Source: Elysia marginata
Taxonomy: Eukaryota > Mollusca > Gastropoda > Plakobranchidae
Length of the DNA stretch: 41,464 nt
Reading direction: 5' to 3'
Assembly: GCA_019649035.1 (NCBI GenBank)
Contig: BMAT01008370.1
Coordinates: 159,306 to 200,769 of the forward strand
Part shown: positions 20,196-31,849 of the stretch, one piece after another
Layout of the letters: every line of letters begins with the position of its first letter
How positions within the stretch are numbered: position 1 is the first letter of the stretch
Notes under the pieces: model-generated
Told to the model about the DNA's origin: nothing
Databases searched by the model: none
Seen by the model: only the letters and a program-made list of their open reading frames with translations
Position numbers and translations under genes: made by a program

Positions 20196-20679
20196 GTGCC
20201 AAAAGGGGAATTTGTAATTTCAAAAAAGGGCCTCCTAAGGAGTGAATACTAAGAATACTAATTTTGCATCAATGTTAAAATGCTATATAAAAAAACGAAC
20301 ATTTAAAAAAAAATTTTTTTAAGAAACAGAGGAATACAAAACATGTTTTTACATAGGATTATGAATTATACTTTCATTGGATCTTTTTCCATAGACTTTG
20401 TTCTGAAACTCAAGAAAAAAAAAACATAACATCACAGACAACATTGGCTTTCATCATTTATTTGGAAACATTTATTTTTTATTTTTTTTTGTGGTTTTTC
20501 CTATTTAGCTCTATCTTCAAAAGTAAAAGTCTAAAGCTAAACACATTATGTTAAAAGTTATCTGGACAACCAGGTTGCTAAGCTTCGAAATTCATTATTA
20601 GGTTATCTTGGGGATGAGAACAGCCATCAGAACGATTTGTCGTTATTTTTCTTTCAGTAAAATATTTGCTCTGCTAATC

Positions 20680-21262
20680 AGTCCCTAATCGTGGGACATC
20701 AAGATTAACATGTCCCTTAATCCTGTCCCTTTTAGGACAACATCAGCACGTCCCTTAAACCAGTGTGTCCCTTTTAGGACAACATCAACATATCCCTTAA
20801 ACCAGTCCCTTTTGGTGGAACAACATCAATACGTCCCTCAAACCTGTCCCTTTTGGTGGGTCATCAAGATCAACATGTCCCTTAAACCTGTCCCTTTAAG
20901 GACAATATCAGCATGTCCCTTGAACCAGTCCCTTTTAGTGGAACAACATCAATACGTCCCTCAAACCTGTCCCTTTTGGTGGGTCATAAAAATAAACATG
21001 TCCCTTAAACCTGTCCCTTTTATGACAACATCAGCATGTCCCTTAAACCTGTCCCTTTTGGTGGGTCATCAAGATCAACATGTCCCTTAAAACCAGTCCC
21101 TTTTGGTAAGACAACATCAACATGTCCCTTAAACCTGTCCCTTTTAGGACAACATCAGCATGTCCCTTAAACAAGTCCCTTTTGGTGGGACAACATCAAT
21201 ATGTCCCTTAAACCTGTCCCTTTTGGTGGGACAACATCAATACGTCCCTTAAAACCAGTCTC
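20680..21262 (+). repeat. Minisatellite of about 41 bp units, about 14 copies
   Basis: The unit core is catgtcccttaaacctgtcc followed by cttttggtgggacaacatc, with variants ending aggacaacatcagc or ggtgggtcatcaagatca. Unit length is 37-44 bp. Each unit holds two gtccctt blocks, so it arose from a shorter duplication. The 126-codon open frame at 20710-21090 is simply this array translated. Confidence 0.95.
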
Positions 21263-22383
21263 TCAATGAAAAGTGAAAAGTTGAAGACCATACTTAAGCG
21301 CAAAATTCCTTTTCTTTTCTGTACAATAAACAAACATACACAAAGAAAAGAATGGAGCCGATTGAAAGTCCATAATTTATTCTTAAAAATATCTCAAACA
21401 GCAAACTGACAGCCTTGATGGATTTTGATAGTTAAGGCACATAAAACAAACGAATAACCATACAGCGATACAGAGCCTTAGATGATTTAGAGATGACAAT
21501 ATACAATTAAAACTATTTTTGCTTTCATTATTGTAAAGTTGGGGTGAAATTGAAACTATGACAATTGACATCATATCTTGTTATGTTTTACACGGCTACT
21601 GAAATTGAAGAAAAATCATTATCTAGCCTCCTTATTGAATTTTTAGCAGACCATTGATAAAAAAGGACAATGAAACCTCTACTTCTCGAGAAATGGGTTT
21701 ATAATTTTGAAGCCGGGCACAAAGCACCTAACTTTCTGCATAAGAAAAAGAAAAAAAATAACCCTTTTTTCTAGCTGCATCAGGTCAAATCTGTAAAGTA
21801 TTGAGTTGACCAGGTCAAACTATCCTCAGGCTCCTACATGAAAAATTGTCTTTAGCTATCTCAAACTAATCTTTTTTTTTTTTACTTACAGTTACACATA
21901 AATCAGGTAATTTATCACTGGCGGGAAATTCATGTACCCGACGACTTTGCTATGTAGACACAATTTTGGATGCTCCTTGATAAAACAACAACAGTAACAG
22001 CAACAAAATACAAAACTCTGAATGAACAGCAGTATTTCTGGAATGGGTGTGTAAAGTTTGGTTTGGGTTGAGGAAAGATGAAAAATATATTAGATATCTA
22101 TGGAAAAAATGCAACATGTGTAAAAAAAAAAAAAAAGAAAAAAAGAAAAAAGAAAAACAACTTGGCAAAGCTTAAAGCACTTGAAAATAAAGCATGACAA
22201 AAATTGCAATAAATAGAAGAAAGAAGAAAATTCTACATCTGGTAAAAAAGTTCACAAGGATTTGCCTCGATTAAAGAAATATGATAGTCCAGAGTAAACG
22301 CAAAGTACTGAGAGGGGTGGTCTGAGTTGTCGACATATACTTTGATATTTGTTTTTAAACTTGTCATCTACAGTACTAATAAG
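21263..22383. other. Intergenic or 3' UTR sequence
   Basis: No gene seen. TTTATT at 21375-21380 could be a reverse-strand AATAAA signal. Here the long homopolymers change from mostly T to mostly A on the + strand. Confidence 0.4.
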
Positions 22384-22604
22384 AAAAGGCTACAACTATA
22401 GTGCCAATCACAAAAGGCTACAGCAATTGTTTTTAGCACAAAAGACTGCAACAACTGTGCTTAACACAAAAGGCTACAGCAATTGTGCTTAACACAAAAG
22501 ACAACAATTGTGCTCAACACAAAAAGATTTTAAAAATTGTGCTAATCACAAAATGCTACAGCTATTGTGCTAATCCCAAAAAGGCTACAACTAATGTGCT
22601 AGCA
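22384..22604 (+). repeat. Tandem array of about 28-bp units, about 8 copies
   Basis: The consensus is close to aaaaggctacagcaattgtg followed by cttaacac. Units are 25-29 bp and diverged. The open frame starting at 22485 begins within it. Confidence 0.9.
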
Positions 22605-22680
22605 GGGGAATGCACTTGTTTCTATCTACAGCCATATGCAATTACAAGTTGCAAAGCTTTTCTAACTATTGCATTCTCAG

Positions 22681-22790
22681 AGACCGCTGATGTTCTGGCC
22701 CTGAATCAAGCCGAGTGTCAAGGTGGTCGGATGCGATTTGACCTCCCGCCATCAGCCAAGCACTACCAGGAGTGTACAGACCGTCTGTTG
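22681..22790 (+). CDS. Orphan exon candidate
   Basis: A GC-richer island sits between a plausible acceptor (tgcattctcag) and donor (TTG|gtaaca). In the frame ending at 22814 it reads TADVLALNQAECQGGRMRFD, then LPPSAKHYQECTDRLLVT. I recognise no family. The - strand also has an open frame across it. No partner exons were found nearby; some could lie in the N gap. It may equally be a conserved UTR piece or a remnant of a repeat. Confidence 0.25.
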
Positions 22791-22814
22791 GTAACAATGA
22801 CCTATCTAGGCTAA

Positions 22815-24772
22815 CTGGGATCTTGACCTAACCTACCATCCACTCTCATCACCTCTCACAGTTAAAAGGACACAGGTATTAGAATGAATGAAAGATCAAA
22901 GGGCTACAGGAATATTGGTACTACTCACATCAGAAACAATCATGATTAGAGTACCATGCATCACAGAGGAACTCTAGTTTTTGTCCACTTTCAACCAAAT
23001 TCTTCCACTTACACAATATACTTTTTTCTTATTTTCATACATATCTTTTTTTTTTTTTTTGATTGATTGAACCATCACAACGTCACCTCAGGTGATTTAA
23101 AACAAAGAATCTCCAATAGTTCTTAACGAAACAATGCAAATGTTATAAAAACAAAACATTCTCTTGTCACATCACTGCAGTTTCCCCATTCAATAATTAT
23201 GACCATTCCAACTGTCCATCCAACAAGTCAATTGGTTTTAAGATAGAAGGAAAAGAGGAAAAGAAAACACACCCATTCAATAAATTCAAAAGAAACAAGA
23301 TAAAACAACTTCTTAAATAGCAAACATTTGAAAAAAAAAAAAAAAAAGATACAATACTTTCATGATTGCCCTTGTTATTAACATCGATTCATAGACATGA
23401 CAACAAAAAAAAACCAACAACATAAGACTGCTTATTTTTTATAATTATTGTAAATAGCACACTTTGAGGTGACGGCAAAGAAAACAAAATAATAATCATA
23501 ATAACAACAACACGCCATGTATGTATATCAAACAAGAACTTGACTCAAGTGACTAGAGTGCAGAGTGATTCGAACGAGGCAGTGTGTGTGATCACTAAAA
23601 CATGAGGTAGATCTAGAGTAATACCTAGAAATACGATCCGTGCAGCAGACGATGGCAACAAAATGGCATTGCTCAATATACAATATTAAGAGAGAGTGAA
23701 TACTGAACAAAAAAGGTGGTGGGTGTAGTCAAAGAACACACAAACATTATGGCTTCACAAACACCGCTAAAATATATAAATAAATAAATAAAAAAATGAA
23801 TTACAAAAATTAAAACTAGATTACATACTAGGTAAATAACTATTTGTCTCGCATCCTGAGCAAAAGAATCAGAAATCCGAAATTCTTTTTCTTTCCTTTT
23901 TTTTTGTGAGAAAACATCATTTAGAGGGTATTTTTTTTCTTCTTTTTCTTAACATTTAAAAAAACAAATTATAAGTTGTAATACCTTTCCACAAAATATT
24001 GATAATTTTATTTTACAATTTTTTGTACGCTTGAAAACTTTTTTTAAAAAAATGTCTTTTAGAAAATAGCGACTTCAGACTCATTCATCCTGGACATTGA
24101 GACATTTTCACAAAACTCCACTCACAAGTTGAAAGAACCTGTGTTAAGATATTGACTAGAATCTAGAGTAAAAAAAAAAAAAATTATTTCCTCAGATAAG
24201 ATATTACAAAAGAATTTTTATCCAGTTTTATTTTTTCTAACTTTCCATCAAATATATCCTATTTCAGAAAGAAAAAAAAAATCAGTAAGTTGTATTTTTA
24301 AGAGAGCACAATGTAGAATAAAATGTGAAACAATGCACTGAGCACATGTCTTTTTTTTTAATTTTCAGACTTAGTTTTTTTAACCTACATTTTTTTCCCA
24401 TTCTATATTTGATTTTTAGAAAATACTCAAAAAGACATTTTATAAAACTCAAGAAAGTTTGATGACAATTTCCTCATGTCAGTATTGGATAGATTTTTCT
24501 CCCCTTTTTATGTGAGTTAATTTATTTATTTGGAAATGTTTCAGATGGTGAGATACACATTTTAGAATTTAAACTTTGAAACTTGATATAAAAATTATAT
24601 GAGTCGCCTCAAAGTTACTAATACAAGGGTAAGTGAATGGCCCTTTGGTCTACAGAAAGACCAGCTAAACCAAACAAGGCTATAAACTGTGGTAAGAGAA
24701 GTTCTCCGAATCCACTATATATATATATCTCTTTTCTTTACCTCAATCTGCTTTCCTAGTTATTCAAAAACA
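22815..24772. other. Intergenic or - strand 3' UTR sequence
   Basis: A-rich, with long A or T homopolymers. A reverse copy of the AT-rich family lies at about 23840-24060. No genes seen. Confidence 0.45.
23840..24060 (-). repeat. AT-rich interspersed family, reverse copy
   Basis: On the - strand it reads tatcaatattttgtggaaag, then gttaagaaaaagaag, tgatgttttctcac, aagaatttcgg and aggatgcgagac, which is the family order. Confidence 0.6.
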
Positions 24773-25444
24773 NNNNNNNNNNNNNNNNNNNNNNNNNNNN
24801 NNNNNNNNNNNNNNNNNNNNNNNNNNNNNNNNNNNNNNNNNNNNNNNNNNNNNNNNNNNNNNNNNNNNNNNNNNNNNNNNNNNNNNNNNNNNNNNNNNNN
24901 NNNNNNNNNNNNNNNNNNNNNNNNNNNNNNNNNNNNNNNNNNNNNNNNNNNNNNNNNNNNNNNNNNNNNNNNNNNNNNNNNNNNNNNNNNNNNNNNNNNN
25001 NNNNNNNNNNNNNNNNNNNNNNNNNNNNNNNNNNNNNNNNNNNNNNNNNNNNNNNNNNNNNNNNNNNNNNNNNNNNNNNNNNNNNNNNNNNNNNNNNNNN
25101 NNNNNNNNNNNNNNNNNNNNNNNNNNNNNNNNNNNNNNNNNNNNNNNNNNNNNNNNNNNNNNNNNNNNNNNNNNNNNNNNNNNNNNNNNNNNNNNNNNNN
25201 NNNNNNNNNNNNNNNNNNNNNNNNNNNNNNNNNNNNNNNNNNNNNNNNNNNNNNNNNNNNNNNNNNNNNNNNNNNNNNNNNNNNNNNNNNNNNNNNNNNN
25301 NNNNNNNNNNNNNNNNNNNNNNNNNNNNNNNNNNNNNNNNNNNNNNNNNNNNNNNNNNNNNNNNNNNNNNNNNNNNNNNNNNNNNNNNNNNNNNNNNNNN
25401 NNNNNNNNNNNNNNNNNNNNNNNNNNNNNNNNNNNNNNNNNNNN
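24773..25444. other. Assembly gap, 672 N
   Basis: A run of N. The right edge continues directly into an A homopolymer (25445-25459). Open frames spanning it are meaningless. Confidence 1.
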
Positions 25445-25459
25445 AAAAAAAAAAAAAAA

Positions 25460-28400
25460 GTAAGGCTTAGAATTCACTCAGTTGAAACTCTGTTTCAGGC
25501 TGAAAACCAGAAGTCAAACTATGAACATCTCAATACTTGCAGCCATTTTTACTCCATAATAATGGAAAAAAACTAAGCGATAGTTTCACACAAAAAAAGT
25601 AACATTGTAATCCGATAGAGATCAGTCTTCTTATAAAGACAATTGAGTATTGTTAGTTATGTCTTAATGTCTGATTCTGAACCAAACACTTCATATCTAG
25701 ACTAGATCCCCCTACAAGGAGGGTTTTTTTAACAACCTTAAATAGATTTTCAAAGTACAAAAAAAAATTGTGCTCTGAAAAAGAGAACATTTGACTTGAA
25801 ATTACTGAACCTTTTTGTCCTCTTCATATGCGTAAAATTCCTACAATATGAGTGGAGTTGAGTTTATAACTTGTTCAAGAACATGGTTGGAAAAAGGGGG
25901 GGGGGATCTCTGAACTAGGAATTATTTTCCATAAATTAAAATTATAATTTTGTGTTTTGCAATATGTGAATTAAAAGTTCTTGAGCTGGAAAAAAAAAGA
26001 AAATTAAACTGTTCAGTCAAATCTCAAAATCTTTTTGAAATGGAATATCTTTGACTGCCTTGTCTTTCCTCTTCTATGGAAAATAGAATCCCCTCATCGT
26101 TAATCTTTCAAAAAGCAGTAACCCAATAAAAATCAAGATTTATGATAACAAATTGACGGTCTAAGAGTAAGAGAGATTTTCATACGTTTCACACGGAGCA
26201 ATGTTACAAAATTCCTCAACTGGACTCATTTTGTGGGATTTCTACGCAAAAACACATACATAAGGTTATATTAATCTTACTGAAACGGATATGGTGAAGC
26301 CTCGACCAATGTCATTTATAGATTTGTCACATTATATTCCATAATCTTCATTAGCGTTAAATAAAAATTGTAGAGAAAGTATGCACATTTATCTCCGTTG
26401 AGCACTCAAATCAGTATAAGCTTTTAAAGTGACTTGTTTATGGCAGCAAATACAATGTACATGATGGTTCACAGTTCTAAAACCTGCAAGCAAACTGTCA
26501 AGACTATTAAAAAGGCAGCAAAAATGCTAAGTCAGCAAAACATGCAGTGCAGATAAGCTAAAGAGCAAAAAAAAACAAACAAACAAACAAACAAACAAAC
26601 AAGTATGGACAAATTCTTTAAAAAGACAAAAAGAAATAATCCAATGCACATATGATGAAAGAATTTTGATGAAAAAAACTTCTTCCTTAAAGATAGTTTC
26701 CCATAAAAAAATAAAACAATGAAAACTTCAAACATGCCAAAGAAAAATATGGGAAATCCAATGATCAAGTCATTTAAATTTACAAACATTGGAAGGCAGA
26801 ACCAAGGCGCCAAAAATTTAATTTAAAAAAATACAAAAAATACATTAAGAAAAAACCAAAACTAAACCATGCAATGCCTGTCTTGCCTTCAGTCAATATA
26901 GAGCTCGATGTTGGGATTTTATCATTCTTAGCACGTAGGAATCAGCTAGGAACTGTATCGCTAAACATGATGAATGGGAAAGGCACTGATAGAAAAGGTT
27001 TTAGTTGATGCCAAGTTAAGAGTCTAACGACAAACAATAAACTTATATATGTCACGTTTAATTAAGAATAAATGGCTGGTTTTTAAATTGACCTTTTTTT
27101 TTTCAAATTAAAAAAAACACACTAAAAAACACACAACTTTTATGGGTTTTATATTTTGAGGGTTTCCCTTATCACAAGATGAGAAAGGTGCAGTTTTAAA
27201 ATTTTTTTGAGTGATTTTTTTTTCTTCCTAAAATTTTCACCCTAGTAAGCCATACTGTATAACTTTGATTTCCATGCACTAAATCATGTTCGCAGAGACC
27301 GTGTATTCCTTGTAAAAACTCAGTTTTTCTTTAATTTGATGCAAGAGGAAATAAATACATAACGGGGAAAAAACAGCAAATTGTAAAAGAAAAGGAAAAT
27401 TTAGTTTTCTTGTTTTCACAATTTCAAGTGTAAGTAAAATGTATCTGTTTAGGTAAACTTTTGTAATAATTGTATCTCCACCAAGCACACTGCACTGCAT
27501 TTTGTATTTAATACACAATAAAAACATCGTAGTTTATTAATTCAAAATATAACAAATATTTATAAACAATGAATATTGGCATAACAGGCTTAGTTCTCCC
27601 CTTTCCCAATTCTCTCTCAACAAACCACACACTCAATTAATAAACATTGGATTTCAAAAGTTAACAAACTTGCATTTACAACAATAAATAAGGAAAAAAA
27701 AAAGTTTTTGATGAAAAATGCAAATCCCTGATTTCAAGCAACAGTTTAAAAATTAACAATATTTGAAAGCTTAAAAGATAACAACGAACAAAACCATGGC
27801 ATTATGTCGGCAAGAATATATCATAAATTAAACATCATTGGCTAAGATTATAAAGGCAAGGCTTTGAGCATTCCTTAAAATTAGAAATGTAAAAGTTAGA
27901 AGAGAGGACAGTTTGCCTTTCCTGCCCCCAAATACACGGGTGAAGGACAAGACGAAAGGCTGAGAGGTTATAAGGCACCTTGGAAAACCCTAGACAAAAT
28001 ACATCAATCTTCTTAAAAAGCTAAGTGGAATGTGTATTGAAAGAAAAGTTTTGGAATATTTACATCAAGGGGAGGGGTGGGGGATAAAAAGATGTTATAA
28101 AAAGGACATTTGCAGAATAGATCATAGTCAATCAAACTTTGAAGCAGATTTGAAAATCATAGGATTCAGTCTGAATTAGACAGTTATGGTTCTTAATACT
28201 CCTTTGTATTTGTCAAGTTTATGTTTTACTGGTAAATGTATTGTGCTTACCTCAATTTTTTTTATTGCCACAAGATAAAGTATTTTCAAAATGAAAATTT
28301 TTCCAAAAAAAAACTATTATACTTAGTACAACTACTGACTTGAACCGCATCATTGAGACAATTTTTTTTTTCCATTTCAAGATTCTTAGTGTATAGGCCA

Positions 28401-29213
28401 TCCCCTGCCTCAAAAAAGAAAAAAATAAGACAGCAAATAAATCTTAGAACAGAGTGATTGAGAACTGATACTGATGGCGTTGTACATTGCATAACAGTTA
28501 ATCTTTTCAGAGTAGGACTGTGATCAGAAAAAAAAAAAAAAACTTTTTAAGGCATAAATGAAGCTGCACCAGGTCACAATCGTTATAAATAGCTTTATCT
28601 ATACTAGGAACATCTTATTCGATATCACAGTGACGGTATGCCCTGATGTTACGTATAATTATGCAAACAGGAAAACACTGTATTGACGGAGGAAAATTCA
28701 CTCTCACCCTCAGTAACAACACAGAGCTGGTCGAACCAGTCAGCGCTGCAATTCATGGTGGGCAAAACATTGGTTTCTTAGCTTTACAAAAGCACAGAAG
28801 CGATAAATAAAATCTGTTTTACGTTTTACAGCATTGTAATACAAATTCTTTTCTTGTATTTGAAAACATGGGGAAAAAAGAGCAAGAGGTGAACATCATG
28901 CAGATAAATAATTGACTCAAATGTTGACCAATCGTCAAGCAATAAATAAGAGAGTATTATTACATATTATTCTTCAGTTCAGCACGTCACTGCCAGTGAT
29001 TGAGGTGAGCCCAGGAAAACCCGACCAAACCTCCCACCTACCAAAAGATTTTCAGTTCTTGAGCATTCCTGAGTATTCATAACTCTCTTTTCTGAACACG
29101 AAATGCGCTTTGTTTTATCAAATTATCGCTACTAGAAACTGAGAAAAGGTTTTCTTCAGGTCATAAGGAAGAAAAACAAGAAACGGAAAAAAGGCCTGTA
29201 AAGTTTAGACAAC
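25460..29213. other. Intergenic or - strand 3' UTR sequence
   Basis: Nearly 3.8 kb without a recognisable gene. Contains an (AAAC)n microsatellite at about 26573-26601 and a G-rich run at 28070-28083. Short open frames on both strands are T- or A-rich noise. Confidence 0.45.
26573..26601. repeat. (AAAC)n microsatellite
   Basis: About seven tandem aaac units. Confidence 0.9.
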
Positions 29214-29292
29214 TCTGCCCGGGACACACGACATGCAGTACCTGCATTGTAAACCATACGAGAGCTTACTGCATTTTGATTGTTCGGGCAGA
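29214..29292. repeat. 79-bp foldback hairpin, copy 2
   Basis: The arms tctgcccgggacacacgaca and ttttgattgttcgggcaga form an inverted repeat; the inner stem is gcagta/tactgc and the loop contains gtaaaccata. Same length and design as 19310-19388. Confidence 0.75.
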
Positions 29293-30176
29293 ACTGAATA
29301 GATTTAAAGCACAACTAAAATCAAACGAAAAAACATAAAATGATCAACAAAATTTTCATCCATCAAGGGGTTTAAACGGTGCAGAGATAGATTATGTTTT
29401 ATCAGAGTTTTAAAAAAAATTGAAAACTGAAAGAGAACACCAAAGCGCCTTGAAAAGCCTAGAGTCTCAATTTTAGCCCTGGCGAATTTGGCCTGATTTT
29501 CCTTGGCCAACAAACATATATAGTCCCCGTCAATAACCTCAAAACAATAACAAGCTTTCTCCTTGAGGACTTCTTCACAAAGCTGACTAGATAACGACCA
29601 ACCTATGTCTGAAAGTCCTTAGTTATAAATTTCTTTAATAAATTAGTTTATCAACAGAATACTGGTTATATATCACATATAGAGTCGACTTAGAGTTAAG
29701 ACAAGAGCAAGTTAAAACAGTTTCAAAAGTTTTATCTGATTAAAAAAAAACATTTTCAACTAGCTTCAAATAACACATATATGTTCGTATCCAGGAAAAC
29801 CCTCAGCATTGACCGCATGAACGGTTTTTGGATTTTTTTTACTTCAATTTTTTTTTCCTGTGCATTTTGCTTTTTGTTTGATTTTTTTAAAAACTAGTAT
29901 AGAACTGTTGAGAGTTGCTTTGCAAAGAAACACCCAAAAGGACTTGAATTGAGGAGGGTAGATAAATTATTTCTATTAATATATATCAAATTGATTGCCA
30001 GTTGTTAATACAGTTTTAACATAGGTAAAACAAAACAAGATTTCAAACAAATTATTATAACTTAAAATGTGAGAAAACATATTAAAAAAAAACCTAGATG
30101 TGTCTCACAACCCGTCCCGCTGAGTCAGACATTGCTATTGACCATTTAAAAAGTGAACAATGATGCTTTTCGGCTT

Positions 30177-30453
30177 CAGGGATGCAAGCAGCTCATGCCA
30201 AAAAAAAGCAGGAAATTTTTACACTCTGTAGGTGCCCTTATAGAACTTTTGATGGACCAATTCAAAGAGATAGATACAAGTGCCTTCAGGGCTATGCAAC
30301 TAAAAAAAAGAGTTTTATTTTCTACGACTCTTGATTTAGGATGTTTTTTTAAACATTTAGGACTTAATTTTTTCAAGTTTTCCTGCTTTTTTAGCTAAAG
30401 AAAACTGCTAAAAAATCGGAATTCCTGCAAAAATCGGAAAACTTGCATCCCTG
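30177..30453. mobile_element. hAT-like MITE
   Basis: Perfect 12-bp terminal inverted repeats CAGGGATGCAAG/CTTGCATCCCTG bound a 277-bp AT-rich body with no transposase. The CAGGG start is typical of hAT elements. Flanks tcggcttc and gcagcttc are a possible 8-bp duplication with two mismatches, but they fit only if the terminal C is left out, so the TSD is uncertain. The open frames inside on both strands are the element itself. Confidence 0.7.
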
Positions 30454-30474
30454 CAGCTTCTTAAGATTAAAAAT

Positions 30475-30620
30475 CACCTGACTTTATTAATATTATCAAC
30501 ATTTTGTGGGAGAAATAAGAACTTCTTTTCATATATTTTAAAGCGTTGACAAAAAAAAAACAACTAAAATATTAAATGGCGTTTTCTAAAGTTACAATTT
30601 CTGACCCAGTACTCGTTTAG
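30475..30620 (+). repeat. Possible AT-rich interspersed family copy
   Basis: Has tattatcaacattttgtggg, tattttaaagcgttgac, aatggcgttttctaaag and caatttctgac in family order, with much divergence. Confidence 0.4.
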
Positions 30621-31849
30621 AGTAGCAGCAAAACAGGGCGTATGGCGAAACAAATGCTAACTTCGAACAAGATAGGATATCAAAGAAAAGATGGTTGACG
30701 GTGGATTTCTAATCAAAAAAAGTCAGACAGACTGGTAAGTAAAAAAAAACAAAAACCAGCAAACAAATATAGTTAAAATTATTGACACAATCATGTGTCA
30801 CATCAAACTATTTGGGATAATTTCTTTAAGACACATCTTCAAAAACACCAGACCTAGCTAGAAAACCTTTAGAAAAGAAAAAATTTTTCTTTCGTATTCA
30901 ACTCTGCCAATCTGATGTTTAAACCAAAGAACACGACTGGATGACAAAGGGAATAAGAATTATTCAACCTGTTTGAATGATTCACATTACGATAATGGTT
31001 TTGATTCATGAAAAATATTTTCTATCTGATCTGTACATTTTTAACAAAATAAATCATGAACAAAGCAGTCAAGGTTTCCAATGAGATGGAAATAATTAGC
31101 AAAACTTCTCTCCATTTTCATTCTATCTGGTTTAGATCAAAGTTTTTTTTTATTATTATTATTTCCTTTCACAAATTTATAAGCACTACGACACGTGCAC
31201 TAGTGTAACCAGACTTGTCTAAAGACATTCGTGTCTATAACCTCAGAATCATTAACTATACACGGAGTAGATCGCACATTCCTTGGAATGGAATAGAAGG
31301 AAAGGAAAAAATTAAATAGTTAACAAAAGTCAGTATTCTAAATCTACTAAACCTCTCCTAGTCATCCAGGGGCTGGGGGGAGGGGGGGGGGGCAACAAAG
31401 TCATGTCAGGACGTCAACGAAAAGACACGAACTTGTAGCTGATACTTTTGTTCTTTCGGGTTGAATTTTCTCCAGTTCGTGATAACACTTTTTAGCTTCT
31501 TAAAATATAATGGTTTATCATACTTATTCTTGTAGGACTTACCAGCAGCGTACGTAGCAAACGAAGCCCACGCTAGCAAGTATAAAGTCTCATCTATCAG
31601 AGTGAAGTGAACTCACTTGATATGTAACTGCTATAAATAGTAATAATATCTCATGAAAAATGGCAATTTGAGATCTGTCCGGAGCTCATCACAAATGTTC
31701 AGTGCCTGACCTGTAAGGCCCTTTTCACACAGACGCTGAAACACTCCTCCAAAATCAATGCAAATGAAAGGAAAAAACAACCTAAATCAAGCTACACTTC
31801 TTGTCCTATCTTAAATACTTTTGACTAGTGAGAGCTTGACAAAACATGT
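30621..31849 (-). other. Presumed 3' UTR of the BTB-BACK zinc-finger gene
   Basis: Directly downstream of the - strand stop. Contains a G-rich run (31370-31391, + strand) and TTTATT at about 31149, which is AATAAA on the - strand. No coding sequence. Transcript end unknown. Confidence 0.5.

Noticed and set aside
20710..21090. 126-codon frame that looks like a repeat protein
   Set aside because: It is the minisatellite translated; no start context or flanking coding signal.
20680..21262. Possible CRISPR-like array
   Set aside because: Contiguous diverged tandem units without unique spacers, in an animal genome.
24689..25576. 295-codon and 237-codon frames
   Set aside because: They exist only because N is translated as X across the gap.
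28620..28770. GC-richer segment with a short - strand frame (MNCSADWFDQLCVVTEGESE)
   Set aside because: No splice context or family similarity that I can recognise; the ggttcgacc word is not enough for a Pol III B box.
30153..30398. 81-codon frame on + and 66-codon frame on -
   Set aside because: Both lie inside the hAT-like MITE and resemble no protein.
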